Assembly (NCBI GenBank): GCA_023205875.1
Contig: CP060764.1
Coordinates: forward strand, 124,001-188,000
Source: Chloropicon primus
Lineage: Eukaryota > Chlorophyta > Chloropicophyceae > Chloropicales > Chloropicaceae
Direction: 5' to 3'
DNA: 64,000 bases
The position numbers were made by a program, and so were the translations under genes. This document shows positions 32,089 through 41,651 of the stretch, in pieces (positions within the stretch are counted from its first letter, which is position 1; the number at the start of each line of letters is the position of its first letter). The notes under the pieces are model-generated. The model was not told where the DNA came from. It did not search any database and saw only the letters and a list, made by a program, of their open reading frames with translations.

Positions 32089-32192
32089 GACCCTTCGGCG
32101 GAGCAAATTCAAACCTTTGTGTAGTGTATCGTACTAATTTTCGTTGTCTTATCACCCCCCCCCCTCCTAGACAAGGAAGCTTTTCGCGTCGT

Positions 32193-33335
32193 TTACTGCA
32201 GGTGACCCAACACCCTCTGCAAGACGTCCCTTTCCTTGGCTTCCCACCACTCGTCCCTCTTCTCTGCGGCATGCCTGTGCATATTCCAATGCCCCCAGTC
32301 CTCCCTCGTGAGTGCAATCCTCTCTTTTGGGTTGCTCTCGAACGCTCTCACCAGCGCGTCGTAGCACCTCTTGAACTTCGGGTCCTCCATTCTGATCTCG
32401 TGCAAAGAGGAAGCGATGCTTGACACCGTCCTCGCCGAGTCAGGCCTCTCCCCCTGCTTTGCCGCCCCCACTGCTGCAGGTAACGGGGTCCCAGAGGTCG
32501 TCGGGATCGAGAAATCCCCTGACAGCGACCTCCCAGCACCACAATTGCGCTTTCCTGGCGGCTTGAGCGACTTCTTCTTCTCCGAACTCGTCTGCAAGAC
32601 GTGCTTCGCCTTGGCAATGCCTTCAGCCTTCCTGACTTTGGCGCTCTGCTCTTCTCCTGGCTTGATTTCAATTTGATTCGCTTTCCTCTTCTGCGACGCC
32701 CTCTCCACACTTTTCCGCCGTTCCTGCTCCCCGTGCTCCTCCTTCGCCTTCCTCTCCCGCTCGATGAGCTCCATGCTTCCCTCCTTCTTCCTGTCCTCGA
32801 TGCTCTTGGGCACGTATTCCTTCCCAGGCTTGAACTGTTTCGACCCCGAGTCAAAGTAATAGTCCAGTTGAAGGCTCTCTGTGATCAACACCTGCCCCCC
32901 CTGGCCGCCTGCTATCTCGAACTTCTCGATGCTAAGCCACTCCTTGTCACCATCGTCGTACTCAATGAAGAATGCTTTCTTAATCGTCACCTCCTTCAAA
33001 CCCTTCGCTAAGACGTCCTCATTGGCCACTTCATGCTTCGCTCGAAAGGCTTTCCTCACGTCAAGTATCTTCCCACTATAGTAAGCATTCTCCTCCTTCC
33101 AGAACACCTTGCACGTCCTTCCCAAAGCATTCAGATACCTCGGTATCGCCAAAGCAGGCTTCACCGCCACAGGCTTCTGCTTCTGCTTCTCCTTCCCGAG
33201 GGCCTTGTCCTTCGCCTTGGGCACAAGCTTAACACCCATCTTCACATTCACCACAGGCTGAGGCTTCGCCGCCCTTGGACTTGACCTCTCTCCTTCTCCT
33301 CCTCCGGAGCCCTCCCCTCCTCTCGCCCTCACCAT
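32193..33335 (-). CDS. Tudor-like domain nuclear protein
   Basis: 380 residues from ATG 33335 (MVRARGGEGSG). The same frame is open to another ATG at 33500, which would leave only 86 bp to the divergent neighbour, so the shorter form is preferred but not certain. After a basic Lys-rich leader, residues about 70-150 form a Tudor/chromo-barrel-like fold: RTCKVFWKEENAYYSGKIL and FFIEYDDGDKEWLSIEKFEI. A long charged region (SMELIERERKAKEEHGEQ) and a compact C-terminus (WGHWNMHRHAAEKRDEWW) follow. It may read methylated histones or be a chromatin adaptor; this is inference from the fold. Confidence 0.7.
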   Translation of the reverse strand: MVRARGGEGSGGGEGERSSPRAAKPQPVVNVKMGVKLVPKAKDKALGKEKQKQKPVAVKPALAIPRYLNALGRTCKVFWKEENAYYSGKILDVRKAFRAKHEVANEDVLAKGLKEVTIKKAFFIEYDDGDKEWLSIEKFEIAGGQGGQVLITESLQLDYYFDSGSKQFKPGKEYVPKSIEDRKKEGSMELIERERKAKEEHGEQERRKSVERASQKRKANQIEIKPGEEQSAKVRKAEGIAKAKHVLQTSSEKKKSLKPPGKRNCGAGRSLSGDFSIPTTSGTPLPAAVGAAKQGERPDSARTVSSIASSLHEIRMEDPKFKRCYDALVRAFESNPKERIALTREDWGHWNMHRHAAEKRDEWWEAKERDVLQRVLGHLQ

Positions 33336-33586
33336 CGTGGCGTCGCCCCTCTGCTCACTGCTCTGCTGCTTCGTACGCTCTCTGCTGCTCCAGGACCACA
33401 GAGGTGAGTTAGAGGACCGAGGGCCGAGGAGGACGGGGACAAAGGGGAAGGGAGGCTTGATCGATGGAAGGAGCGTCTCATTATCTTTCGTTTGAGCCAT
33501 CGCGTGAAGGATTTGGTGAGGATGGAAGGGACTAACACAAAAGTTTTGGGTGTTGCAGGGCAGAGGGTGGGTGAGGGAGAGGCATC

Positions 33587-34399
33587 ATGGGGGGGAAGAG
33601 GAAAGGTCGTTCGGGGGGAGGATCGGGCCATCGGAACAAGGATGGGTCTGTCTCGCAGTCTGCGACCCGGGGTGACCCCCGCACCGAGAAGTTGAACCAC
33701 TTGATGGCCGAAGTGTCTTGGGATGGCGATGCGAGGGAGGCCTGGGAACTGAAAGCGGTGGACTTGGCCGAGGACCAGCCAGGTTTCCTCGTCACAGTCG
33801 ATAACTTCTTAACTCCTTACGAGTGCAAGCAACTGAGGTCGATCATGGAGCAAGTGGGATTGAATCCAGCGAGCAAGGCGGACTTGAAGCCGAGGAAGAA
33901 TGAGGCTTACCTGAACAGAGAGAGCTTGGCGTGTCCTTGCAGAGTCCTGTACGATAAGATCTACGAGAGAATGCGGCCGTTTGCTCCGGAGCTGGAGGGA
34001 AGGGAGTGCGTGGGTCTCACGGAGAGGCTTCGGTATTACATCTACAGGAAGGGCCACAGGTTTGATGCCCACGTGGACGTAAGCAACAAGGGACCTGGTC
34101 CCGGGGAAGAGACCGAGTACACTTTGTTGATTTACTTGAACGGCACCAGCATGTCTGACCTGGAGGGCGGCGAAACAATTTTTTGGGAGACGAAGAAGAA
34201 AGAGCTGTGCAGAATCGCGCCCGAACAAGGGAAGCTGCTTTTGCATGCCCATGGACACAGATGTCTTCTGCATGCGGGCAACCTCGTGACGAGAGGAGTC
34301 AAGTACATGATACGAAGCGACGTGATGTACAGAAGGGAAGGGGCTCAATCGTCGAACGAGGACGCGTACCGGCCGAAGACGAAGGACTACACCGTCTGA
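33587..34399 (+). CDS. 2-oxoglutarate/Fe(II)-dependent oxygenase (prolyl 4-hydroxylase-like)
   Basis: 270 residues, single exon. A basic Gly/Ser N-terminus precedes the double-stranded beta-helix. Iron ligands appear as FDAHVDVS (HxD) and CLLHAGN (distal His), with VTRGVKYMIRSDVMY supplying the 2-oxoglutarate-binding basic residue. LEGGETIFW and PEQGKLLLHAHGH are typical of this superfamily. There is no signal peptide or membrane segment, so it is probably cytosolic or nuclear rather than the ER collagen/cell-wall type. The substrate is unknown. Confidence 0.88.
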   Translation: MGGKRKGRSGGGSGHRNKDGSVSQSATRGDPRTEKLNHLMAEVSWDGDAREAWELKAVDLAEDQPGFLVTVDNFLTPYECKQLRSIMEQVGLNPASKADLKPRKNEAYLNRESLACPCRVLYDKIYERMRPFAPELEGRECVGLTERLRYYIYRKGHRFDAHVDVSNKGPGPGEETEYTLLIYLNGTSMSDLEGGETIFWETKKKELCRIAPEQGKLLLHAHGHRCLLHAGNLVTRGVKYMIRSDVMYRREGAQSSNEDAYRPKTKDYTV

Positions 34400-34418
34400 T
34401 TACAAAACTAGTACACCG

Positions 34419-35716
34419 CTAATCAAATCGGCTCATGTTCTCGTACTTCTTGTTGTTGCCCTTCCTCTTCTTCTTCATTATTTTTGTCCTGCTTCCCGCA
34501 GGGTTGGAGGCCTGATGCTTGGGCTTCCTTGGCTCCGCACGCTTCCCCTCGGGCTCCTCCTCCTCCTCCTCCTGCTCTCTCTTCCACTCCTTTGGGTGCG
34601 CAGCGCACAAGCAAGTGAGCCTCACCCCGAGCTGCCTGGTTCCCAAGGCCTCCAACACGGTGTCACCCCCGCTTCCCAGCTTCCTGGTGTCCCAGACCTT
34701 CAGATCGCCCTCGCTGGAGGCGCTGACAAAGTAGTTTGGGTACGAGCTCCCCTCCACATCGTTCCCCCCCATGTCGAAAGGCACGGCCAGGCCCTTCACC
34801 CTCTTGCCGTGCGCCTTGAACTCGACCCCCTTGCTGGACGACCTCAGATCCCAGGTGCAGACAGTCCCGTCCGCGCAGCCGGAGAAGAGGTACGTCGACC
34901 CGGGGTAGCACATGGACTGGATGTTCTTCCCCTTCATGCCCAGCGACTCGTTCACGTCGGGGTTCTCCATGTCCCGCACCACGATGGTGTCCCTCCCTCG
35001 GCCGACGTACCTGTTGTCGATCTGGCTCAGAACAATCTCATCGATCGGCTGCGCGAGCTTGCTCTTGTAAGTGACCCTCCCCTTGATGAGGTTCCACATA
35101 CACAAGCTGCTGTCCTCGTCGCAGGACAGAGCGATTTTGCCGGACGAGTGCACGGCTACGGACTTCACCCCTCGCTTGTGTCCTCGAAGCTTGCTCATGA
35201 TCTTGAAGTCCTTCACCCTCCATATGTTGATCAGGCCATCCACCCCGCCGCTGAACAGGTGGCTCGGCCTCTCTGCCGTGCCAGGCGTGAACAGATCCAA
35301 GCAAGTCACGGCGCCCTCGTGCTCCACCAGGGTCCCCAGGTCCTTCCCGTTCACCAAGTCATACATACGAACGCAGTCGTCGTCCCCGCCGGACACCAGC
35401 AGCCCTCCCTTGGCCTGCGGACACCACCACCACCACCACCCCCAAAAAGGGAGAACAACGAAGGAGCACGAGAATCACGAGGAGGAGCAGGAGCAGGAGG
35501 TCAGAACCCAATTCGGTTCTGGTGTTGGAGAAAGAGAAGGGACCTGGAGTGCGGACTCACCTTGACGCACTTGACGGGACCCTGGTGAGCTTTCACCGCA
35601 AACCTCTGGGTCCACGCGTACCCATCGTCGCAATCCGGCGTCGTGGCCTCGTGCCCCAGGACGAAGCGCTCGTAGCACCCGCTGATGACGTGAGACCTCG
35701 TCGAGTAGTTCATCAT
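34419..35716 (-). CDS. MAK11: WD40 ribosome-assembly protein MAK11/PAK1IP1
   Basis: Two exons on the minus strand: 35716-35561 and 35414-34419, 383 residues. The start is MMNYSTRSHVISGCYERFVLG. WD repeats include KAHQGPVKCVK, LLVSGGDDDCVRMYDL, LFSGGVDGLINIWRV, LRGHKRGVKSVAVH, ALSCDEDSSLCMWNL and VSASSEGDLKVWDT. The tail is strongly basic (KIMKKKRKGNNKKYE), suiting a nucleolar protein. MAK11/PAK1IP1 takes part in 60S subunit assembly. Its stop is only 20 bp from the convergent oxygenase stop. The intron is rich in CACCAC and GAGCAGGAG repeats. Confidence 0.88.
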
Positions 35717-36593
35717 TCACCGTGGTGTGTGTGTGTGTGTGTGTGTGTGTGCCCTTCTGCTGCCTCCACGACGACTCCGACCGTCGTTTGAATCAACCAA
35801 GGTACAGACAATTCACCAAGCGATCGAAAAATCAAAAGATGTCGAGAAGAATCTTCGTCTAGTACCCTCTCCTCCCCCTCTCGTCTCCGTCCTCGCCGCC
35901 ACCGTCCTCGACAAGGTGGGCCACTCGGGTGGTTTCTGCTTGGCTTTCCGTCCTCCCAGTCGATCCCTCGACCAATCCGAGCACCAAATAGGTCAATCAA
36001 GGTATCTCTGGAAAGCTCTCGAGATGTAGTTTGCCGTGGTGACGCCTAAACCCCTCAAAAACGACCACCTCTCGTCCAAAAGATCGCAAACACGTTCTCG
36101 CACAGACCCAACCTCCAGAGGTCGCCAAGCCCAGCAGCCGCAACTGGGAAAAAAAGAAAAAGAAGAACAACTTTTCCTGTACACCTTTTTGGCTCCCTAT
36201 GTACACTCGTGTCTACACACTTGTTGTGGAGTGTAGAAATCCCTTGTTAAGGAGGTTTTGAGATCTTGGTTCTCGCCCTAACGCCCTAAGATGGGATTTC
36301 TACACGAAGATTCGCTGCTCTTTTCTGACGGCTGAAACGTGCCGAACGGAGGGACGACGACGACAGAGGATCAAGAGAGGTAAGTGTTTGGGGTTGTGAC
36401 ATCCGAGGGAGGAGGAGTTGGCGAAGGACGACCAGACGATCAGAAGCTTCGTCTCTTTCTCTTTCCGTTGACCCCTATCTTGAAGAAAATGCCGCCATTT
36501 TGTGCATCTTATCCTGACACACATGACGCTCGTCCTTGTCATGCCTCCTCTGTAGACGACTAGATTGCTGCTGCTGCGCATTAGAGAGAGAAG
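35717..36593. promoter_or_regulatory. Divergent intergenic region with (GT)n and an inverted repeat
   Basis: Promoter space for MAK11 (minus) and the carrier (plus). (GT)n occurs at 35723-35751. A strong hairpin at 36231-36305 is listed separately and includes CCCTAACGCCCTAAG. No gene is supported. Confidence 0.5.
36231..36305. repeat. Perfect 13-bp inverted repeat around a 49-bp core
   Basis: Left arm GTGTAGAAATCCC (36231-36243) and right arm GGGATTTCTACAC (36293-36305) are exact reverse complements. A third short arm CTACAC (36213-36218) can pair with the left arm too. The core holds GCCCTAACGCCCTAAG. It could be a small foldback or MITE-like remnant, or a regulatory hairpin. Confidence 0.85.
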
Positions 36594-37795
36594 ATGTCTG
36601 ACAACTCGGTATGGAAGATCGTCAAGCCGTTCATCAACGGAGGAGCCAGTGGCATGGTCGCCACCTGCTGCATCCAGCCTATTGATATCGTCAAGGTGAG
36701 TCCCTCTCCATCTCGTCCCTCGAGGCCTCCGCTCGGCGACTCTTCTTCTCGTGTGACGAGGGCGCGGGCCACCCCACCCTTTCGAGTCGTAACGCTCCGC
36801 CGTCCCAGAGATCTCGTAACGCCTCCCTCGACTCCTCGAAGTTTGCTCGACTCGAACGACTTTTGTGGGTGGCTGACGATTCTATCTCTTCCTCTTGTCT
36901 CTCTCTCTCTCTTTTCGATGGTGTCGATGTTGATGATGTTGTGGATCAACTTCATCAACATCTTCTTCTTCTTCTTCTTCATCATCATCATCATCATCAA
37001 CGACAACGACAACAGGTGAGGATCCAACTTGGAGCGAACGGAAGTCCACTTGGAATCGCGAGCGGGATCGTGAAGAACGAAGGGTTCTTCACCCTGTACA
37101 AGGGTCTCTCCGCGGGTCTGCTGAGGCAGGCCACCTACACCACCGCTCGTCTCGGTATCTTCAAGACCATCACGGAGGAGGCCAAGAGGATGAACGAGGG
37201 CAAGCCACTCCCACTGTGGCAGAAGGCCGCTTGCGGTCTCACCGCCGGTGGACTGGGATCCCTCGTCGGTTCCCCTGCCGATCTTGCCTTAATCCGTATG
37301 CAGGCAGACGGTACCCTCCCAGTGGACCAGAGGAGAAACTACAGGAACGCCTTCCACTCCCTGTCCTCCATCGTCAAGGAGGACGGAATCGGAGGACTCT
37401 TCGTCGGAGCCGGACCAACCGTGGTCAGGGCCATGGCGCTCAACATGGGTATGCTCGCCTCCAACGACCAGGCCAAGGAGATGTTGGACGCCGCGGGAGT
37501 TACTGGTGCTCCAAAGATTTTCGGTGCCAGTGCTATTGCTGGATTCTTTGCTTCTGCTTTCAGTCTTCCTCTTGATTTCATCAAGACACAGATCCAGAAG
37601 ATGAAGCCTTTGCCTGATGGAACCATGCCATACAAGGGCGCCTTCGACTGCGCCGCCAAGACCATGGCTGAGGGCGGTCCACTCGCGTTCTACAAGGGAT
37701 TCCCCACGTACTACGTCCGTATTGCCCCTCACAGTATGATTACCCTCGTTGTTCTGAACTACATCCAAGAGTTCCAGGACTCCAAGGGCTTCTAA
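36594..37795 (+). CDS. DTC: Mitochondrial di/tricarboxylate (oxoglutarate-malate) carrier
   Basis: Two exons: 36594-36695 and 37016-37795, 293 residues. Mitochondrial carrier signatures appear in all three repeats: QPIDIVKVRIQLG (across the intron), SPADLALIRMQADG and LPLDFIKTQIQKMK. GGASGMVATCCIQP and GLSAGLLRQATYTTARLG match plant DTC and animal 2-oxoglutarate carriers. It should exchange malate, oxoglutarate and related acids across the inner membrane. Six membrane helices are expected and the length is normal. The intron ends in TTC, ATC and ACGACA repeats just before the acceptor. Confidence 0.93.
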
Positions 37796-38168
37796 GGACG
37801 ACCCGACGACGCGTTACTTTTTAATATATACATCATTCCTTTTTCCTTGCTCTTTTCATCTTCATCTTCATCTTCTTCTTCTTTGGGCCGCCGAGCGAGG
37901 ACGACTTCCGGCAACCGCCAAGACCTTGTGCGGTGGGCCTAAACCTCTCAACCCATCCTTGTCTGGATGCCCCCACCCTCGCGCGTCGGCGTTTCTTCCT
38001 CCTCCCTCCCTCCTTCCCAGAGCCAGAGCCAGAGCCAGAGCCCGTCTCCGCCAGTCACGAGAGAGAGAGATAGAGACAGAGACGTAACGGCTGACAGCGG
38101 GGGTGGTTGTGGAGAGGGAGAGAGAGGGAGGGGGCGGACGACCTCGCTTGACGGTCGCGATAGATACC
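37796..38168. other. Spacer between the carrier and the cyclase-related array
   Basis: Contains TCATCTTCATCTTC repeats (about 37856-37880), a CAGAGC run (about 38020-38042) and GAGAGAGA tracts. No gene was seen. Confidence 0.5.
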
Positions 38169-39611
38169 ATGGTCTTCACCGAACTCTTCAGCCATTTTTG
38201 CAGGAGATGCTTGCACAGGGAGGACTACAAGTTCGAGTACGTGAAGAAGAAGTAACTGCTGCTGCTCTCGTTCGCCGTGTGCGTGCGTGCATGTGTGTGC
38301 GAGGATCTGACCTCCTGGGTCCGAGAAGAAGAATTGCGATGCTCCAGGCGCTGACCCTCCGTCCATTTCTTGTTGCTTGTACTCGCAGTGATGAGGTGGA
38401 GGCCAACCTCGAGGAGAACGTTTCGTTCAAACGCTCCAAGCACTCGCCTAGTCAGCACATTTTGTTCGGCTTCAAGGACAGGAACCTGGAGGACGAGTAT
38501 TTGGAGGACCTCGCACGCGTCGGCAAGAGCAGGATCCTCCTGGGTTACTGCGTGTCGGTATTGCTCATCATTGCGGTGCCCTTCCTGGACGCGCTGCAGG
38601 CCATCCCCATCATCCATAGCATCAGCGAACTCGACCAAGAGACCCTAGCAGAGCTGCCGGAGTTTGGTTACAGGAGCGGCCCTTCCTACGAAGTCACACA
38701 AATCCTTCCCACCATGCTGTGCCTGGCCTTCTTCGTCGCAGGCTTCGTCGCGGTGTGCCTCATCTACAGGTGAGTAACCGTCCCCGTGAGTTGGCCCGAG
38801 TTACTTGCAGCTGACGACAAGACCCGTCTCCTTCTCAATCAGGCTTGCCGCTGTGTCGAAGAGGCGAATTTTTGCGGTCACCGGCGTGGTGTTCTTGCTT
38901 TACATTGCGGTGGCCGGTTACGCCTTCTCCAAGTCGTGGAACTTGTGGGACTTTGTGTATGGTGATAACAGCTGGCCCATCTACCTGATCAACTCCGCGA
39001 TGCCCCCACTGCTGAGCCTCTTCTTCATGGGAGTCCCAAGCGCTTTGAACACGGAGGTAAGCAGCATCCCGAGACTCGTGCGGATCGGGTCCACTGACTT
39101 GGGATCTCCCCTCCACACCAGATTCTTTTGTTAGCCTGCCTCACGTTCCTCGTCATCGTCCCTCTGGTTTGCGAGATGTGGGGTCTCGAAAATACGGAGA
39201 ACTGGCGCAGAGCGATCAGCGCCAGGCCAGAGGACGCGGCGATTTGGCTGAACCAAGTTTGCACGGGGGAAATGGAAGCAACTTGCGTGAGGGACTTCGA
39301 GCTCAAGCAGGTCTATCCGTATCTCGTTCTCTGCATTGTTGGTCTCGCCGCAGTGATTGTCGGCTTCATCGCAGATCACTCAAATAGGAGGTAAGCTCGC
39401 ACTCCGCGCCACGGCTGGTGTTGTTGGCTGGGTATCGACTGACTCGACTAAACCTGAACCGAATTCTTTCCCCAGCGCTTTCGTGAACAAGAAAGTCATC
39501 GCGGAGCAGAAGGTCAAGCTGATCCTGAACCACAAGCTCCGGGAGGAGACTTTGGTGAAGGAGCACAAGAAGAAGGAGGACACCATCATCGAAATGTTCG
39601 AGAACTTTTGA
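38169..39611 (+). CDS. Cyclase-less membrane paralogue A of the guanylate cyclase array
   Basis: Five exons: 38169-38236, 38389-38769, 38843-39056, 39122-39390, 39476-39611, 355 residues. It begins MVFTELFSHF and shares with its neighbours HREDYKF, FGFKDRNLEDEYLEDL and about six membrane helices (YCVSVLLIIAVPFL, MLCLAFFVAGFVAVCLIY, VVFLLYIAVAGYAF and others). It ends in a charged helix KKKEDTIIEMFENF and stops. In the third gene this helix is the linker to the cyclase domain, so here the catalytic part is absent. The clean exon structure argues against a pseudogene. Probable membrane sensor or dimer partner; function is inferred from the neighbour only. Confidence 0.8.
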
Positions 39612-39975
39612 AGAGCATCAAGACCCCCCCTTTATTTTATGTATTCTATGTTTGTAAACCAAGCCGTTCTCTCCCTCTCGTGGTGGTCCAGCAGCTCCGC
39701 CACAGAGAGGACGCACAAGAGAGACAGCATGTGTGTGCGTGTGTGTGTGTCTGTGTGGAGACAGGGAGCATCGTCTTGCCCCTGCCGATGCCCTGTTTGG
39801 TTTGGATCTGCGCCAATCACTAGTGATGATTCATGACCTTTTTCCAAAAGTTTAAAAAAAACGAAACCTTCCGTCCGTGATCTCCGGGGAGCGAGAGGGA
39901 GCATCAAGATAAAAAAGATGAAGTTTCTCCTCACTTGAAGGGTCGATCGACGACGATTGCCGTCCGTGAGCAGCA
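39612..39975. other. Spacer between array genes A and B
   Basis: Contains a TGTGTGCGTGTGTGTGTGT tract (about 39729-39755) and the promoter of gene B. No gene was seen. Confidence 0.5.
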
Positions 39976-41448
39976 ATGGTGGTCCTCGACGTGATAACGC
40001 AGCTGAGCGGCGTCAAGAAGTGGCTCCACAGGGAGGACTTTGACTTCGAGTAAGCGCTCTCTCTCTCTCTTCTTTCTCTTTGTGTTTTTTTTTCGCTGGC
40101 GCTGCCTTTTTTCTGGCAGCTACTGGTAACGTTCGCTTTTCTGACTGACGCCCCAATGTGTTGGTTTCGGATCGCAGGCAGTTTGTCGAGACGAACGTGC
40201 ACGAGGAGAGCGCCTCGTACTTCCTTCAAGCGTCTCCCGCGCAGCACTTTCTCGTTGGGTTCAAGGACAGGAACCTGGAGGACGAGTACCTCGAGAATCT
40301 GGTGGTGTTGTCCAAAGGGAAGTTCCTCTCCGGGTATGCCGTGTCCCTGGGGCTCTTCATACTCGGTCCGCTTGTGGACATGATCCAGGCGTGGCCTCTG
40401 AATAGGATCGACGATCCCAACGTCCACAGTGTTATGGCCAAGGAGGCCGTCCCTACCTTCTGCGCGTTGCTGGTTTTGCTCTTCGGCCTCGTCGCTTGTG
40501 CCGTAGCGTACGAGACAGGTAAGTGCGTCGCCTGGTCTTGGCGTTGGTGCTGGTGTTGCTGTTCGAGTTCGCTCACGAATCGCCGTGGTTGTTTGAATGT
40601 TGTGTCTTCCTGCACAGAGAGCCTGAGGCGACAGCGGCGCGTCATCTTGCAGATCACTGGGGCGGTGTATCTCAGCTACGTCGTCATCATGTCGGTACGT
40701 GAGCCGAGGCTTTGGATCATCAACAAGAAGCACAACTGACTGACTGTCTGCCATTTCTCCCTTGTGTTAGGTTGAGTTCGCCATGCTTGGCAACCTGTGG
40801 TCCTTCTTGTACGGGAAGCAGGGATGGATCTTGAAGGTGAGTTCGATTCTTGGATTCTGATCCGTCACGAGCGTCGAGATTCTGACGATTGTTGGTTCGC
40901 GTCGCGAAGCTCATCTTCTTTGACTTGCCCCCGCTGATCTCGCTCTTGTTCATGAGCCTTCCCACTTTTCTGGTGGGGGAGATAATGTTTTTGGCCATCC
41001 TCAGTTTCAGCGTGATCATTCCCACCGTCCTTGGGTACTGGCAGAGCATGAACGACATCGTGAACAGTGGGATTGAATTCACTCGCTTCTCTCCGTTTTG
41101 GGAAGAGGTAAGCTCATTTTGTGCGCGACGGGATACTGATGCGCCTGCCCTGCATATGCTGTGTCGGCTCTTGTCCTGACTCTTCTTCTTTGCTCGCAGC
41201 TCTGCTCGGACGAAGACCGCCCTGACATCGTGCGCAGCTGCAAAATCGATTACGTGTACAAGATGGCTCTGCCGTACATTTTGGTCAACGCTCTGATGAT
41301 CGCCGTGATCATTGTGAGCGCTCTCTCGGAGGCCACCAACAGGAGGCTCTTCATCTGGAAAAAACTGACTCGAGCGCAGCACAGCAAGATCATCAAGGAC
41401 CACAAGAAGAAAGAGGAAACCATCATCGAGATGTTCCAGAGCTTCTGA
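39976..41448 (+). CDS. Cyclase-less membrane paralogue B of the guanylate cyclase array
   Basis: Six exons: 39976-40049, 40178-40518, 40618-40694, 40771-40836, 40910-41107, 41200-41448, 334 residues. From the start through the membrane region it is nearly identical to gene C, including introns 1 and 2. Its C-terminus is different: HKKKEETIIEMFQSF then a stop, matching gene A rather than C. Introns 3 (40695-40770) and 4 (40837-40909) are missing from C. All exons join in frame, so the gene looks functional. It has the six membrane helices and signalling helix but no cyclase domain. Confidence 0.82.
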
Positions 41449-41651
41449 GTTGGAAACCAAGATTTCATCCATGTATCAATGTTGTATATCAAACCTTGTA
41501 CAACCCTCCGGATGCTGTGTTCCCCCCAAGGCCAACACCCTCGACTCCTCTCCCTCGATCTCCATCTCTCGCCGTGACCCGAAAATCAAAATCACGCCGA
41601 CTGTGGAGCCTCCATCAATCGAGGTCGACCGGCGGTTGTCGTGAGGCAGCA

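Noticed and set aside
33336-33500. N-terminal extension of the Tudor-like protein
   Set aside because: An in-frame ATG exists at 33500, but the extra 55 residues look like non-coding sequence and leave almost no promoter to the divergent gene; not excluded outright.
36231-36305. Rho-independent-style terminator
   Set aside because: The hairpin resembles one in shape, but this is a eukaryotic promoter region and there is no following T-run.
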